The position numbers were made by a program, and so were the translations under genes. A stretch of 64,000 nucleotides of DNA. Origin: Desulfobacteraceae bacterium. Its GTDB lineage: Bacteria; Desulfobacterota; Desulfobacteria; Desulfobacterales; Desulfosarcinaceae. Of this stretch, positions 9,662 through 18,028 are shown one piece after another. The stretch's first letter is position 1. Every line of letters starts with the position of its first letter. The stretch covers positions 25,552 to 89,551 of the forward strand of contig JABDIN010000094.1 in assembly GCA_013003715.1 (NCBI GenBank), read 5' to 3'. Under the pieces are notes generated by a model. It worked only from the letters and a program-made list of their open reading frames with translations. It was not told the DNA's origin and searched no databases.

Positions 9662-10113
9662 CAACAGCCCAAAAGCGCATCATGGTCATCCACGGACCGA
9701 ACTTGAATCTGCTGGGTAAACGCGAGCCGGATATTTACGGCCATACAACCCTGGAAGCCATCGATGCGGAGATCGCCGAGAAGGCGAAGCAGCTCAATCT
9801 GTCGGTGACCTTCTTTCAGTCCAACCATGAAGGCGCCATCGTGGACATAATCCAGGCCACCATGGATCATGAAAACGGATTGATCATCAACCCGGCCGCC
9901 TATACCCATACCAGTGTGGCCATCCGGGATGCACTGCAGATGCTGACCATACCGATCATAGAGGTTCACCTGTCCAATATTTACAAAAGGGAGGACTTCC
10001 GTCACCGCTCGCTGACCGCTGCGGCGGCTACGGCTCAGGTGGCCGGATTTGGGGCGAGGGGTTACCTGCTGGCGCTGGAGGGTCTGATGCACCTGCTCGC
10101 CACGTCATCGTAA
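9658..10113 (+). CDS. aroQ: Type II 3-dehydroquinate dehydratase
   Basis: A 151-residue small dodecameric dehydratase for the third step of the shikimate pathway (3-dehydroquinate to 3-dehydroshikimate). The signature start [21 protein letters not shown] contains the catalytic Tyr and Arg; the other family motifs are [29 protein letters not shown] and [17 protein letters not shown]. All key residues are present. It is the last gene of the rightward operon: the next gene converges and ends only 11 bases downstream, so any terminator must lie inside coding sequence or be shared. Confidence 0.96.
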   Translation: MTTAQKRIMVIHGPNLNLLGKREPDIYGHTTLEAIDAEIAEKAKQLNLSVTFFQSNHEGAIVDIIQATMDHENGLIINPAAYTHTSVAIRDALQMLTIPIIEVHLSNIYKREDFRHRSLTAAAATAQVAGFGARGYLLALEGLMHLLATSS

Positions 10114-10124
10114 CCCGACAATCC

Positions 10125-10646
10125 TCACGGCAATGCCAATTCCCCGCGATTCCGCCCGGTCTGGTCGACCACGCGGATTTTAGTAAACCCGGTGTTGGGC
10201 AGCTTCACGGCCATGCACGGGTGGGTGATAACCTGTGCGAGAAAGGCGTCCGGAGGAGGTTCCATCCATTCCACTGTCACGACGGCGGTGCCATCCAAAA
10301 CAGGCACCCGGCTTTGGGCCAAACCCAGGGAATATCCGGATGTGTTTTTCGTTCCCATGTCTATCACCAACACACCTTCGTGTTCAAAATCCACAGCATA
10401 GCTGCCGCAATCGCCGCTGCCGATGGTTTTCCGGGGAAAACGGCGGCAGAATTGTTCGAACGCCACGGCATCGGAGATCCAGCTCAATCCCGAACGCCGG
10501 TTCTCCACGGCATAATGTTGTCGGGTGAACAACTCGTGGGCGTTGATATTTCCGGAATGATCGGCATTCAGGCCGGTATCCCGGCAACCGGGTATCGCTA
10601 CCATCAGCAGCGAAAAAAAGATCAGCAGACGGGCAATTGTTTTCAT
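10125..10646 (-). CDS. PrcB-like lipoprotein, partner of the adjacent subtilisin-type protease
   Basis: A 173-residue protein with a lipoprotein signal (MVAIPGC, Cys21). The C-terminal ~90 residues carry the pattern of the PrcB C-terminal domain: DMGTKNTSGYSLGL, VTVEWMEPPPDAFLAQVITHPC and AVKLPNTGFTKIRV. In Treponema, PrcB is a lipoprotein that helps stabilise the subtilisin-like protease dentilisin. Here the gene begins 3 bases after the stop of a lipoprotein subtilase gene, with its GGAG site inside that gene's end, so the two are translationally linked. The functional pairing is inferred from this neighbourhood and the domain match. Confidence 0.72.
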   Translation of the reverse strand: MKTIARLLIFFSLLMVAIPGCRDTGLNADHSGNINAHELFTRQHYAVENRRSGLSWISDAVAFEQFCRRFPRKTIGSGDCGSYAVDFEHEGVLVIDMGTKNTSGYSLGLAQSRVPVLDGTAVVTVEWMEPPPDAFLAQVITHPCMAVKLPNTGFTKIRVVDQTGRNRGELALP

Positions 10647-10649
10647 GGC

Positions 10650-13325
10650 TTATCTCCGGATACGTTTCGCATCGTCCATACGCCGCATGGGCATCGGTTC
10701 TCCATCGACGGATGAGACGGACAAGGGCAAGGTGGTTCTGAAACCGGTGGTGAAGTCCAATCCGGCGGTATCGGCATCGACCTCGATCATGAACGGTTGG
10801 AGATACGAACTGTAAGCACTTACGGCTTCCCCGTTATCGCCCAGATAGTAATCATTATTCAAATCCGTACCGGCATAAATAAAATAGTTACCAGCGCGTA
10901 CATTGGTGAATTCATATGCGTACCTTCCGGATTCAGCTTCTATACCGGCATCGCTGACCACGTTCCAGACACCGTTGAGCAGGTCATCCCCATCGACCAG
11001 CAGTACATAGTGATAACCGGCATCTGCATTCGGGTCCGCTACCATGGACTGGGCACTAAGCGTGACAATAACCGTATTCATTGAAAAATCAACTGGCTCA
11101 TAAGTAATGGTTGCGTAGAATACACCTGCACCCATGGCATCAAGCATATCTCGATCAACTGTGGCTTGGTATTGACCGAGTTTAAATGCATCAATACTCG
11201 ACCCGGTCACCGTCAACCAAGCCTGATTGCTGACAGGATCGTTAATTTCTAATTCATCACCGCCAAGCTTCTCAGCCGTCATTTGAAAACTGTCTTCTCC
11301 GGAGCCTATATTGTAATAGTTCGGAGACACCGACAACACCGTGGGAGCGCCGTTCTGAACGGCATATACCGCTTTTTGCGCATTTATCAGGCCGTGTCCG
11401 TAGCTATTGTCCCGGCCGGCTGTCCCCAGGTCATCTGTGATTTCTCCACTGATGAGATACGCATCAAAATCATCGGGTGTCATGGCGGGATCGAGATTCT
11501 TCATCAATGCCGCCACACCCGCCACATGGGGTGCAGCCATGGACGTTCCCATCAAAAATGCATAGGTGTATTCAGGATCGGATGTCGATACGGAATCATC
11601 TCCGATGGTGCTCAGCACGCCGTCGGTATACCCATCGTTGTTCAAATCCCCCTGGTCGCCGCCCGGCGCCGCCACATCGATGGAGCCGCCGAAATTAGAA
11701 TATGAGGCCAGGGTGCGCTGGATGTCCACCGCGCTCACCGACACCACGCCGGTATAGGCGGCCGGATATTTGGGCGTGCTGGTGCGTTCGTTTCCGGCGG
11801 CCGCGATGATAATGACGCCCGCGTTTCTGGCGGCGGTGATCGCCTCCAGCTCGGCCTGGGAGGAACCGCTGTGGCCGATACTCATATTGATGATATCGGC
11901 GGCTTCGGCGGGTACGGGCTTGGTACCATTGGCAATGCCCGCGGCGTAATAGATGGAATTGATCACATCGGTAAGAACACCGCCGGCTTTACCCAGGGCC
12001 CGCACCGGCATGATCCGGGTGGTGCCCCGGCCGACGCCGGCGACGCCGACAGAATTATTAGTTTCCGCGGCAATAGTGCCTGCCACATGGGTGCCGTGGA
12101 AGGAGGAGTTGCCGATATCGCCGTCACCGGGATCGTCCGGATCGTCGTCCACCCCGTCTCCATCCCCGGCACTGGCCACATTTTCAATAAAATCGTATCC
12201 ATCAACCAATCTATCGGCCAGGTCCGGATGATTCACCAATACCCCGGTATCGATGACCGCCACAATGACTTCTCCGCTGTCCGGAGGCACATCCCACGCC
12301 TCGGACAGGTGAATCAGGTCATAGTGCCATTGCAAGTCAAAATATTCGTCATCAGGATCGGCAAAGGCGTATACCCGGTAGTTGGGTTCGGCATAGGCCA
12401 CATCCGGGCGGTCCCGGAGTGCCTTGATCACCTTCAGGGTGTCCATTTTTTTCTGCATTTCCGGATCTGTGATCGGTACCGAAGGGATGCCGGTGCCCTG
12501 AACCGGATCGATGCCCAGTGACCGGAATACAGCAGTTTTCTGTTGATCCGTATCGAATTTCACCAGAATGGCAGGTCCCACGGACGCGTTTTTGACAACG
12601 AATCCCTGGGATTTGGCAAGAGCGGTTTTCGTTTGTGCGGCGGAAGAGATATCGGCACCTGGGATGAACTTAACAATGGCTTCGCCGGGCACAAAATCAG
12701 AACTGAGTCTCAGGCCGCTGCCCGAGGACGAAATCGTGGATTGCCCGATGGTGAGGGTGTAATTCGATGCACCGGAGATTATCTTCACTTCAATGTAGTA
12801 ATCGTCATCGGTAGGTATGGTCAAGGTAGCTGAATCCGTAATACCGGGCTCCGAAACCACCACGGTAGAGGTGTCACTGGTGGTGTATAAAAAAAAATCG
12901 AAAACCGCATCTGAGTCTGCAACAAACAGGGTGATGGTTTCGTCCGCTTCAAGGTAAGCCGTATATATATCCTTTATATCACCGGCTATCCTGGATCGTC
13001 CGGTCGCACCGGCCATGGACCTGTTCGCATAACCGCCAACGGTGGCGGGGTTGTCGAGTTCCTGTGCATTGGCAAAATCGTCATTGGCGGCATATTCGGC
13101 CAAGGGATCGTTGACATCACTGTCGATGGCCATGTTGGCTTCCGCCAGGATGGTCCCGCTGACGGTGTATCTTGGCGTCGGTGTAGGGTCATCTCCTCCT
13201 CCACTGCCGCCGCCGGAACAACCGGCAAGGGACAGGAGCAGCATACTGGTGATAAAAAGACCGATGGCGAATACATGTCGGGAAAGCACGTGGAAGGATA
13301 TGGGATAAACAATTGTTTTTTTCAT
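10650..13325 (-). CDS. Lipoprotein S8 (subtilisin-family) serine protease
   Basis: An 891-residue secreted protease. The signal peptide ends in a lipobox LSLAGC (Cys36) followed by a Gly/Ser spacer. Next come a PPC-like beta domain (residues ~82-195), an I9-like propeptide (from FVPGEAIVKFIPG, ~211-320), and the peptidase domain with the triad Asp359 (VAVIDTGV), His410 (FHGTHVAGT) and Ser595 (MGTSMAAPHVAG) plus the oxyanion Asn512 (AAAGN). An acidic Asp/Gly insert (GDGDGVDDDPDD) before the His may bind calcium. About 230 C-terminal residues look like beta-sandwich modules. Lipidation would place it on the outer membrane, and it is followed directly by a PrcB-like gene. Confidence 0.93.
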   Translation of the reverse strand: MKKTIVYPISFHVLSRHVFAIGLFITSMLLLSLAGCSGGGSGGGDDPTPTPRYTVSGTILAEANMAIDSDVNDPLAEYAANDDFANAQELDNPATVGGYANRSMAGATGRSRIAGDIKDIYTAYLEADETITLFVADSDAVFDFFLYTTSDTSTVVVSEPGITDSATLTIPTDDDYYIEVKIISGASNYTLTIGQSTISSSGSGLRLSSDFVPGEAIVKFIPGADISSAAQTKTALAKSQGFVVKNASVGPAILVKFDTDQQKTAVFRSLGIDPVQGTGIPSVPITDPEMQKKMDTLKVIKALRDRPDVAYAEPNYRVYAFADPDDEYFDLQWHYDLIHLSEAWDVPPDSGEVIVAVIDTGVLVNHPDLADRLVDGYDFIENVASAGDGDGVDDDPDDPGDGDIGNSSFHGTHVAGTIAAETNNSVGVAGVGRGTTRIMPVRALGKAGGVLTDVINSIYYAAGIANGTKPVPAEAADIINMSIGHSGSSQAELEAITAARNAGVIIIAAAGNERTSTPKYPAAYTGVVSVSAVDIQRTLASYSNFGGSIDVAAPGGDQGDLNNDGYTDGVLSTIGDDSVSTSDPEYTYAFLMGTSMAAPHVAGVAALMKNLDPAMTPDDFDAYLISGEITDDLGTAGRDNSYGHGLINAQKAVYAVQNGAPTVLSVSPNYYNIGSGEDSFQMTAEKLGGDELEINDPVSNQAWLTVTGSSIDAFKLGQYQATVDRDMLDAMGAGVFYATITYEPVDFSMNTVIVTLSAQSMVADPNADAGYHYVLLVDGDDLLNGVWNVVSDAGIEAESGRYAYEFTNVRAGNYFIYAGTDLNNDYYLGDNGEAVSAYSSYLQPFMIEVDADTAGLDFTTGFRTTLPLSVSSVDGEPMPMRRMDDAKRIRR

Positions 13326-13411
13326 TAGCGGTCATTACCTCTGAGCATTGTTATAAATAAAAAAATTCACATAAACCCTATATTATAAATTGAAATATTA
13401 TAAATCAAATT

Positions 13412-13509
13412 CTGAATTCGGCACATAAAAAAGTTCGTACCGCTGAATTCTTGTTTTTAGTTGACGGGCCACAAACAATGGGAGAACGCAAAGTTCATGC
13501 CGAATTCAG
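13412..13509. repeat. Inverted repeat in the S8 protease upstream region
   Basis: The 260 bases between the divergent protease and SprT-like genes are AT-rich and contain a perfect 12-base inverted repeat: CTGAATTCGGCA at 13412-13423 and its complement at 13498-13509. A further CGCTGAATTC lies between the arms at 13441-13450. The arms are 74 bases apart, so they could be operator half-sites rather than a hairpin. No clear promoter was identified. Confidence 0.4.
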
Positions 13510-13585
13510 CGGGCTGGAATTTTGGAAATGAACATGTTATCAACCTCGAATCATCCATATATGGTGGTGAAAAATTATCAAATCG

Positions 13586-14746
13586 ATGTCCCTGATGGGG
13601 TGGCATACCATGGATACTCAATGCGATTTACGTCAAAAAATTGAACACCGGATTCTCAAAGGTCTCGACTGCGAATGGAAAGCGGCGGCGGACAGCATTG
13701 AACCGCCCTATCAGGGCCGGTTGAAAATGCCGATGTTCCGTCTTGAAAATATGGAACGTCAACTCGGTGCGTGGTCGTCTCACACCCGGGAAATACGGCT
13801 AAGCCGGCAATTCGTCATGACTTATCCATGGGATGCCGTGCGTGAAGTCTTGCACCATGAAATGGCCCATCAATTCAGCCATGAGGTCCTGAACGCATCG
13901 CCGTCCCTTGAGCCGCCGCACGGATCATCCTTCAGGACGGCCTGTCAAATCCTGCGGGCCAATCCAAAAGCATCGGGTCATTATCGCCCTTTGCAGGACC
14001 GCATTTCCAGCCGCAATCAAAACGAACCGGACCGGATTATGCGACGAATCCGCAAACTGATGTCCCTGGCGCAAAGCAGCAATCCGAATGAAGCTGAAGC
14101 GGCGATGGTCAAGGCCCATCAATTGATCACCAGGCACAATGTGGATCTGATCCGTTCTCAACAGGAATTGTCCTATGCGAGTATATTCATCGGCCGGCCC
14201 GCCCTACGCCACTTTCGCGAAACCTATCAGCTTGCCAATCTGCTCATAGCACATTTTTTCATAAAAGGCATATGGGTACCGGCCTATGTGATGGAAAAAG
14301 AAAAATTGGGCCGGGTACTGGAGATCTCCGGAACACCTGAAAATGTTGAAATCGCCGCCTATGTCCATGATTGCGTGGTTCGATACATCGAATCCCAATG
14401 GACGGCATACCGGCAACGGCAAGGCCATAAATTGAACCGCTATCGTAAAACCGATTTTGCCGTGGGCATCATTGACGGATTCCGCGAGAAACTGGAGATG
14501 AAAACCAATGACCACAGGTTGATGGCAACGGCAACACACGCGCTGATAAAAGTCGAGGACGCCCGGCTCAACGCCTACATTAAAGAACGATATCCTTATG
14601 TCACCTCTTTCCGCCGGGATGGCGGCCGGCAGGATGACCGGGTTTTAAAAGACGGTATGGATGTCGGGCGGCAATTGATCATATCAAAGGGAATAACGGA
14701 AAGGAAAACCACTGCGAAACCGCTGCTCGTGGAGCCACCGACCTGA
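13586..14746 (+). CDS. SprT-like zinc metalloprotease domain fused to DUF2786
   Basis: A 386-residue protein. Residues ~60-130 form a SprT-like domain with the zinc motif HEMAH at 91-95 and a downstream HGSSF (His112), as in DNA-protein crosslink proteases of the SprT/Spartan type. From about residue 143 it continues with a DUF2786 motif (RRIRKLMSLAQSSNPNEAEA, AHQLITRHNVDLI). DUF2786 proteins are mainly seen in phage and bacterial genomes, and their function is unknown. Start choice is uncertain: ATG 13586 has no ribosome site, while ATG 13610 (MDTQCD) follows GGGGTGG. A DNA-repair role is inferred only from the SprT relation. Confidence 0.83.
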   Translation: MSLMGWHTMDTQCDLRQKIEHRILKGLDCEWKAAADSIEPPYQGRLKMPMFRLENMERQLGAWSSHTREIRLSRQFVMTYPWDAVREVLHHEMAHQFSHEVLNASPSLEPPHGSSFRTACQILRANPKASGHYRPLQDRISSRNQNEPDRIMRRIRKLMSLAQSSNPNEAEAAMVKAHQLITRHNVDLIRSQQELSYASIFIGRPALRHFRETYQLANLLIAHFFIKGIWVPAYVMEKEKLGRVLEISGTPENVEIAAYVHDCVVRYIESQWTAYRQRQGHKLNRYRKTDFAVGIIDGFREKLEMKTNDHRLMATATHALIKVEDARLNAYIKERYPYVTSFRRDGGRQDDRVLKDGMDVGRQLIISKGITERKTTAKPLLVEPPT

Positions 14747-14779
14747 AGAGAATAACAATTCAATGCTGCAAGCATTTCA

Positions 14780-14812
14780 GATTTCAGGGGGTAAGAAATA
14801 CCCCCTGAAATC
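14780..14812. terminator. Hairpin between convergent genes
   Basis: A perfect 14-base inverted repeat (GATTTCAGGGGGTA and its complement) with a 5-base loop lies between the end of the SprT/DUF2786 gene and the end of the flavoprotein gene, which converge. It has the position and strength of a bidirectional terminator, but neither side is followed by a T-run, so factor-independent activity is uncertain. Confidence 0.5.
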
Positions 14813-14869
14813 GGGTACCGGTCATTCGACAACTATGTGGGGTCGCAAATTCACGCGCACCGAATCACA

Positions 14870-16495
14870 TCAGTTTTTTTTCCAATAGGGATCGATCAAG
14901 TCCTCAAAAATCGTCATGGCGGCTGAAGATCCCTGCCCCGTGGCGGTGACAATCTGTTTGTAGCCGCCCTCGACATCGCCCGCGGAATAGACACCGGGAA
15001 TGTTGGTCCGGTGCTTCTCATCGTGTTTGATATATCCTTCTTCATTGAGTTCAATACCCATTTTAACGGCCAGGTCCACTGCCGGTGAATAGCCGATGGC
15101 GATAAATACCCCATCCAGCGGCATTTCCGATACCGAACCATCCCGGGTGTTCTTCAGCAGGACACCGGACACTTTCTCCTTTCCCAATATTTCCTGGACC
15201 TGCCTGTCCCACATCACCGCAATCTGGCTGAGTTCCAATTGTTTGATCAGAAATTCCTGAGCGCGAAGGCTATCCCGGCGATGTACCAGGGTTACATCTA
15301 CCCCCATGTTTTTAAGATGCAGGGCTTCGGTCACAGCACTGTTCCCTCCCCCGACCATGATTACCTTCTTGCCTTTGAACAACGGGCCATCACACGTACT
15401 GCAATAGCTGACACCTCGTCCCGACAACCGGGTTTCTCCCGGAACACCAATGGTGTTGTGACTGGCGCCGGTGGCCAGCAACAATGTTTTGGTTTTAAAT
15501 TTACGTCTGGATGTCTGAACGGTGATCGGAAAGCCCGCCTCGATCCCCACAACCTCCTCACCCTGAAAAATCTGTACATACTGAAGGGCGTGGGTCACCA
15601 TGATATCCACCAGGGACTTGCCGCCGATCTGAGGGTAACCCGGATAGTTTTCAACAATGGGGGTGGTGGCCACCTGTCCGCCCAGCGCGCCCTTTTCAAT
15701 GACAGCAGCATTCAACCCGCTCCGCACGGCATATATACCCGCCGAAAGACCGGCCGGGCCGCCGCCGATGATTACCAGATCATTTTCCACCAGTTCGGCA
15801 TCGCTATCGGGAATGAAGATGGTTTGGGCCTCGAGTTTTTCCAGGGAGGAGACAAAAACCTCCTCCTGTTGAGCGCCCTGACCGATCAACAGGTCATTTG
15901 CATACGCCTGGGGTACGGAATGGGCTGAGTATTGTTCGGCCAGGTCCGGGCGGCATTGAATATCAATGATTTCAAGGGAGATCAGGTCCGGTTTTTCAAC
16001 AACCGCTCTGACCGCATTTACCGCCTCCTGCGGACAATAGGGGCACGAGGGGCTCACAAATACCTTGACGGCCCTTGGCGAAGTGATACGTTCAAGCACT
16101 TTTTTGGATTGATCCGACAGATTGCTCTTTCCCAGTCCAACCAGGATCAGGGTTTCAAGGAGAATTCTCGCCTCCTCACCCATGGGTGCGCCGATCCATC
16201 GAATGGAGAATTTCTCAGGTGAAATTAACAGCGTGGGGGAACTGTCAACGTGCCACTTGCTTGCCAATTCATGGTGCAGATTGTATTCTCGAAAATTGAT
16301 TCTATCAGTGAACTCTCTGAACGCCCGTACCACCTGCCGCGTAGATTGACTGAAAACATCATCCTTTGCGGGATCCGTGAACAGGTACAGGTCGATATCA
16401 TTGGGCAGCTGCTCAAATGTAGTTCGAAGTTGTTGAATGAATGCACGTTCGTCTGCGGCAGGCGCTCCGGCATTCATTTGCATTTGATTTGACAT
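14870..16495 (-). CDS. AhpF/thioredoxin-reductase-like flavoprotein with N-terminal tandem thioredoxin folds
   Basis: A 541-residue protein. Residues 1-220 are two thioredoxin/glutaredoxin folds, of which only the second has a CPYC redox site (Cys151 and Cys154). Residues ~235-541 are a thioredoxin reductase-type module with the FAD motif GGGPAG (244-249), the redox pair CSTC (365-368), an NADPH-binding GGGNSA and the terminal GDVEGGYKQI. This layout matches AhpF, which passes electrons from NAD(P)H to the peroxiredoxin AhpC. No AhpC gene is adjacent, so its partner is elsewhere or different. GGGAG precedes the ATG. It may supply reducing power to peroxiredoxins or other thiol proteins under oxidative stress. 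Confidence 0.88.
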   Translation of the reverse strand: MSNQMQMNAGAPAADERAFIQQLRTTFEQLPNDIDLYLFTDPAKDDVFSQSTRQVVRAFREFTDRINFREYNLHHELASKWHVDSSPTLLISPEKFSIRWIGAPMGEEARILLETLILVGLGKSNLSDQSKKVLERITSPRAVKVFVSPSCPYCPQEAVNAVRAVVEKPDLISLEIIDIQCRPDLAEQYSAHSVPQAYANDLLIGQGAQQEEVFVSSLEKLEAQTIFIPDSDAELVENDLVIIGGGPAGLSAGIYAVRSGLNAAVIEKGALGGQVATTPIVENYPGYPQIGGKSLVDIMVTHALQYVQIFQGEEVVGIEAGFPITVQTSRRKFKTKTLLLATGASHNTIGVPGETRLSGRGVSYCSTCDGPLFKGKKVIMVGGGNSAVTEALHLKNMGVDVTLVHRRDSLRAQEFLIKQLELSQIAVMWDRQVQEILGKEKVSGVLLKNTRDGSVSEMPLDGVFIAIGYSPAVDLAVKMGIELNEEGYIKHDEKHRTNIPGVYSAGDVEGGYKQIVTATGQGSSAAMTIFEDLIDPYWKKN

Positions 16496-16670
16496 ATCTC
16501 ACTCCCTCACATCCGTTTTATATGGTCGAATTAACATTACCCATGGTCGTTCCGGTGGTTCTAGTGGGTAATTTCCCTTGCGTAGCCAACTGAACCGATC
16601 TATTAAGATAAGGTATTTTGTCCGTGAATCAAGTTCCCTAAAGGGGAATTGTAAATTCATCTGACTATTA

Positions 16671-16947
16671 GAGGGATCGGGGAGTTTTTAATAAGAAACG
16701 GGGGGCAAGCGGGTTGGGTGATTTTTCAGCACGCTTGTGCATTGTTTGAATGCTTTAGGAACCGTTGGTAAAAAACAAGGCAATAGAGACATGTCAATTT
16801 GCACGTGTTGTTTCTATATAATTCAAACTTCTGTATTCATAGAATAAATACTGTTTTTTAGTTACGAGTCCTGGAGCATGAGTTTGCACAACGGAATGAA
16901 ACATTATCCAATACGCGGCCCAATGGGAAAAGCACCCCGGCACCTCG
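16671..16947. repeat. Dispersed intergenic repeat, copy A
   Basis: About 277 bases that recur in the same orientation at 29398-29678. Two blocks are nearly identical (16704-16794 and 16841-16938), separated by a divergent ~45-base centre. The ends form imperfect terminal inverted repeats: GAGGGATCGGGGAGTTTTT at the left and, complemented, GAGGTGCCGGGGTGCTTTT at the right (14 of 19 positions equal). A hairpin with GCAAGCG/CGCTTGT arms lies at 16705-16738 in this copy and is kept in copy B. The substitutions do not respect any reading frame, so it is probably non-coding: a non-autonomous mobile element or a structured RNA. It lies just upstream of yvcK and may contribute its promoter. Confidence 0.8.
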
Positions 16948-17041
16948 ATTATTTATTACGCCTATAGAGCAACCACATGATGGTTTGGATACAAATCCGG
17001 CTCATTTTTTTATCGTCAACACCTCAATGGGATCATCTGAA

Positions 17042-18028
17042 ATGCCCTCAACACCTATACGCATTGTAACCATCGGCGGCGGTAGCGGCCAATACGCTTT
17101 ATTGTCCGGACTTCGGGATGTTAACAACACCATAATCAGTGCTGTGGTGTCGATGATGGACAGCGGTGGCAGCACGGGTCGTCTGCGAGACGAGTTAGGC
17201 ACCCTGCCACCGGGTGATGTATTGAAATGTTTGATAGCCCTCTCACCCCATCGAGACTTAATGCGCTCCATACTGCAAAAACGATTTCAGCAGGAAAGGC
17301 GGTTAAGGGGTCATACCGCCGGAAATATCCTCCTGACGATGCTGTCCAACTATACCGGCAATTTCATCGGCGGTATCCGTGCCATGGCGGAAATCATGGC
17401 GGTAAAAGGTGATATTTTACCGGTCACCATCGACAAGGCGACGCTGGTGGCCGAACTGACCGACGGGAGCCGGATTTACGGTGAAGGGGCCATTGATGAA
17501 CCCCGGGGCGATCAACGAAAAAAAATAAGTGATGTCTTCCTGGTCCCCCATCACAGCGATGCCATTTCGGTATATCCGCCGGTGATTGACGCTATTCGGT
17601 CGGCATCGTTCATCATCATGGGGCCTGGGGATCTTTACACCAGCATCATCCCCAACCTTATCGTTCCGGGATTGAAAGAAGCACTGCGGCAGTCCGAAGC
17701 ACCCTTAATCTTTATTATTAATATCATGACAAAATACGGCGAAACATTTCAATTCAAAGCGTCAGATTTCGTGAAAAAACTTGAAGAATTCGCCGGAAGA
17801 CCCATCGATATCATTATCTATAATAATCGACGGCCGGAATCCCGCGTGATGGCATTGTATGCAAACCAAAAAGCGGAGTTCGTGACCATAGACGATACAT
17901 TGCCCGTTTGGCAAAATTACAAAGTGATATCCGGCGACCTAGTGGAATACTCAGAAAATATTATCCGTCACGATTCCAGCAAATTATCCAATGTAATTCA
18001 GCAAATTATCAAGGGAGATCATCAGTGA
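17042..18028 (+). CDS. yvcK: YvcK/CofD-family protein (gluconeogenesis factor type)
   Basis: A Rossmann-like UDP-sugar-binding protein of the CofD/YvcK family. It has the N-terminal loop IVTIGGGSGQYALLSGLRD, the segment VSMMDSGGSTGRLRDELG, PPGDVLKCLIALS, HTAGNILLTML, and MGPGDLYTSIIPNLIVPG, all diagnostic for YvcK. In Bacillus and other bacteria YvcK is needed for growth on gluconeogenic carbon and for cell-wall synthesis; the biochemical role is not settled. The frame opens at TTG 16985 and has ATGs at 17027 and 17042. The last has GGGA nine bases upstream and leaves the usual short N-terminus, so it is preferred. The stop overlaps the next start (GTGA). Confidence 0.9.
   Translation: MPSTPIRIVTIGGGSGQYALLSGLRDVNNTIISAVVSMMDSGGSTGRLRDELGTLPPGDVLKCLIALSPHRDLMRSILQKRFQQERRLRGHTAGNILLTMLSNYTGNFIGGIRAMAEIMAVKGDILPVTIDKATLVAELTDGSRIYGEGAIDEPRGDQRKKISDVFLVPHHSDAISVYPPVIDAIRSASFIIMGPGDLYTSIIPNLIVPGLKEALRQSEAPLIFIINIMTKYGETFQFKASDFVKKLEEFAGRPIDIIIYNNRRPESRVMALYANQKAEFVTIDDTLPVWQNYKVISGDLVEYSENIIRHDSSKLSNVIQQIIKGDHQ

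Noticed and set aside
10114..10124. A terminator between aroQ and the PrcB-like gene
   Set aside because: The gap is only 11 bases and no hairpin fits in it.
11871..12521. 216-codon frame on the plus strand inside the protease gene
   Set aside because: It is antisense to the conserved peptidase domain with catalytic residues. Its composition (many Gly, His, Ile, Arg) is the shadow of Gly/Asp-rich coding.
14780..14812. Possible riboswitch or RNA gene
   Set aside because: It is a simple perfect hairpin between convergent genes and has no further structure, so a terminator or mRNA end is the simpler reading.
15239..15928. 229-codon frame on the plus strand inside the AhpF-like gene
   Set aside because: Antisense to a complete flavoprotein with intact motifs; no ribosome site and no recognised domain.
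16878..16967. 29-codon frame in repeat copy A, partly matched by a 25-codon frame in copy B (29608-29685)
   Set aside because: The starting residues agree (MSLHNGMK), but after that most differences change the amino acid and the ends differ; copy B has no ribosome site. This fits non-coding drift, not a conserved peptide.
17908..18024. A longer N-terminus for the LOG-like protein
   Set aside because: The extension lies fully inside yvcK in another frame; GTG 18025 has AAGGGA upstream and gives the normal family length.
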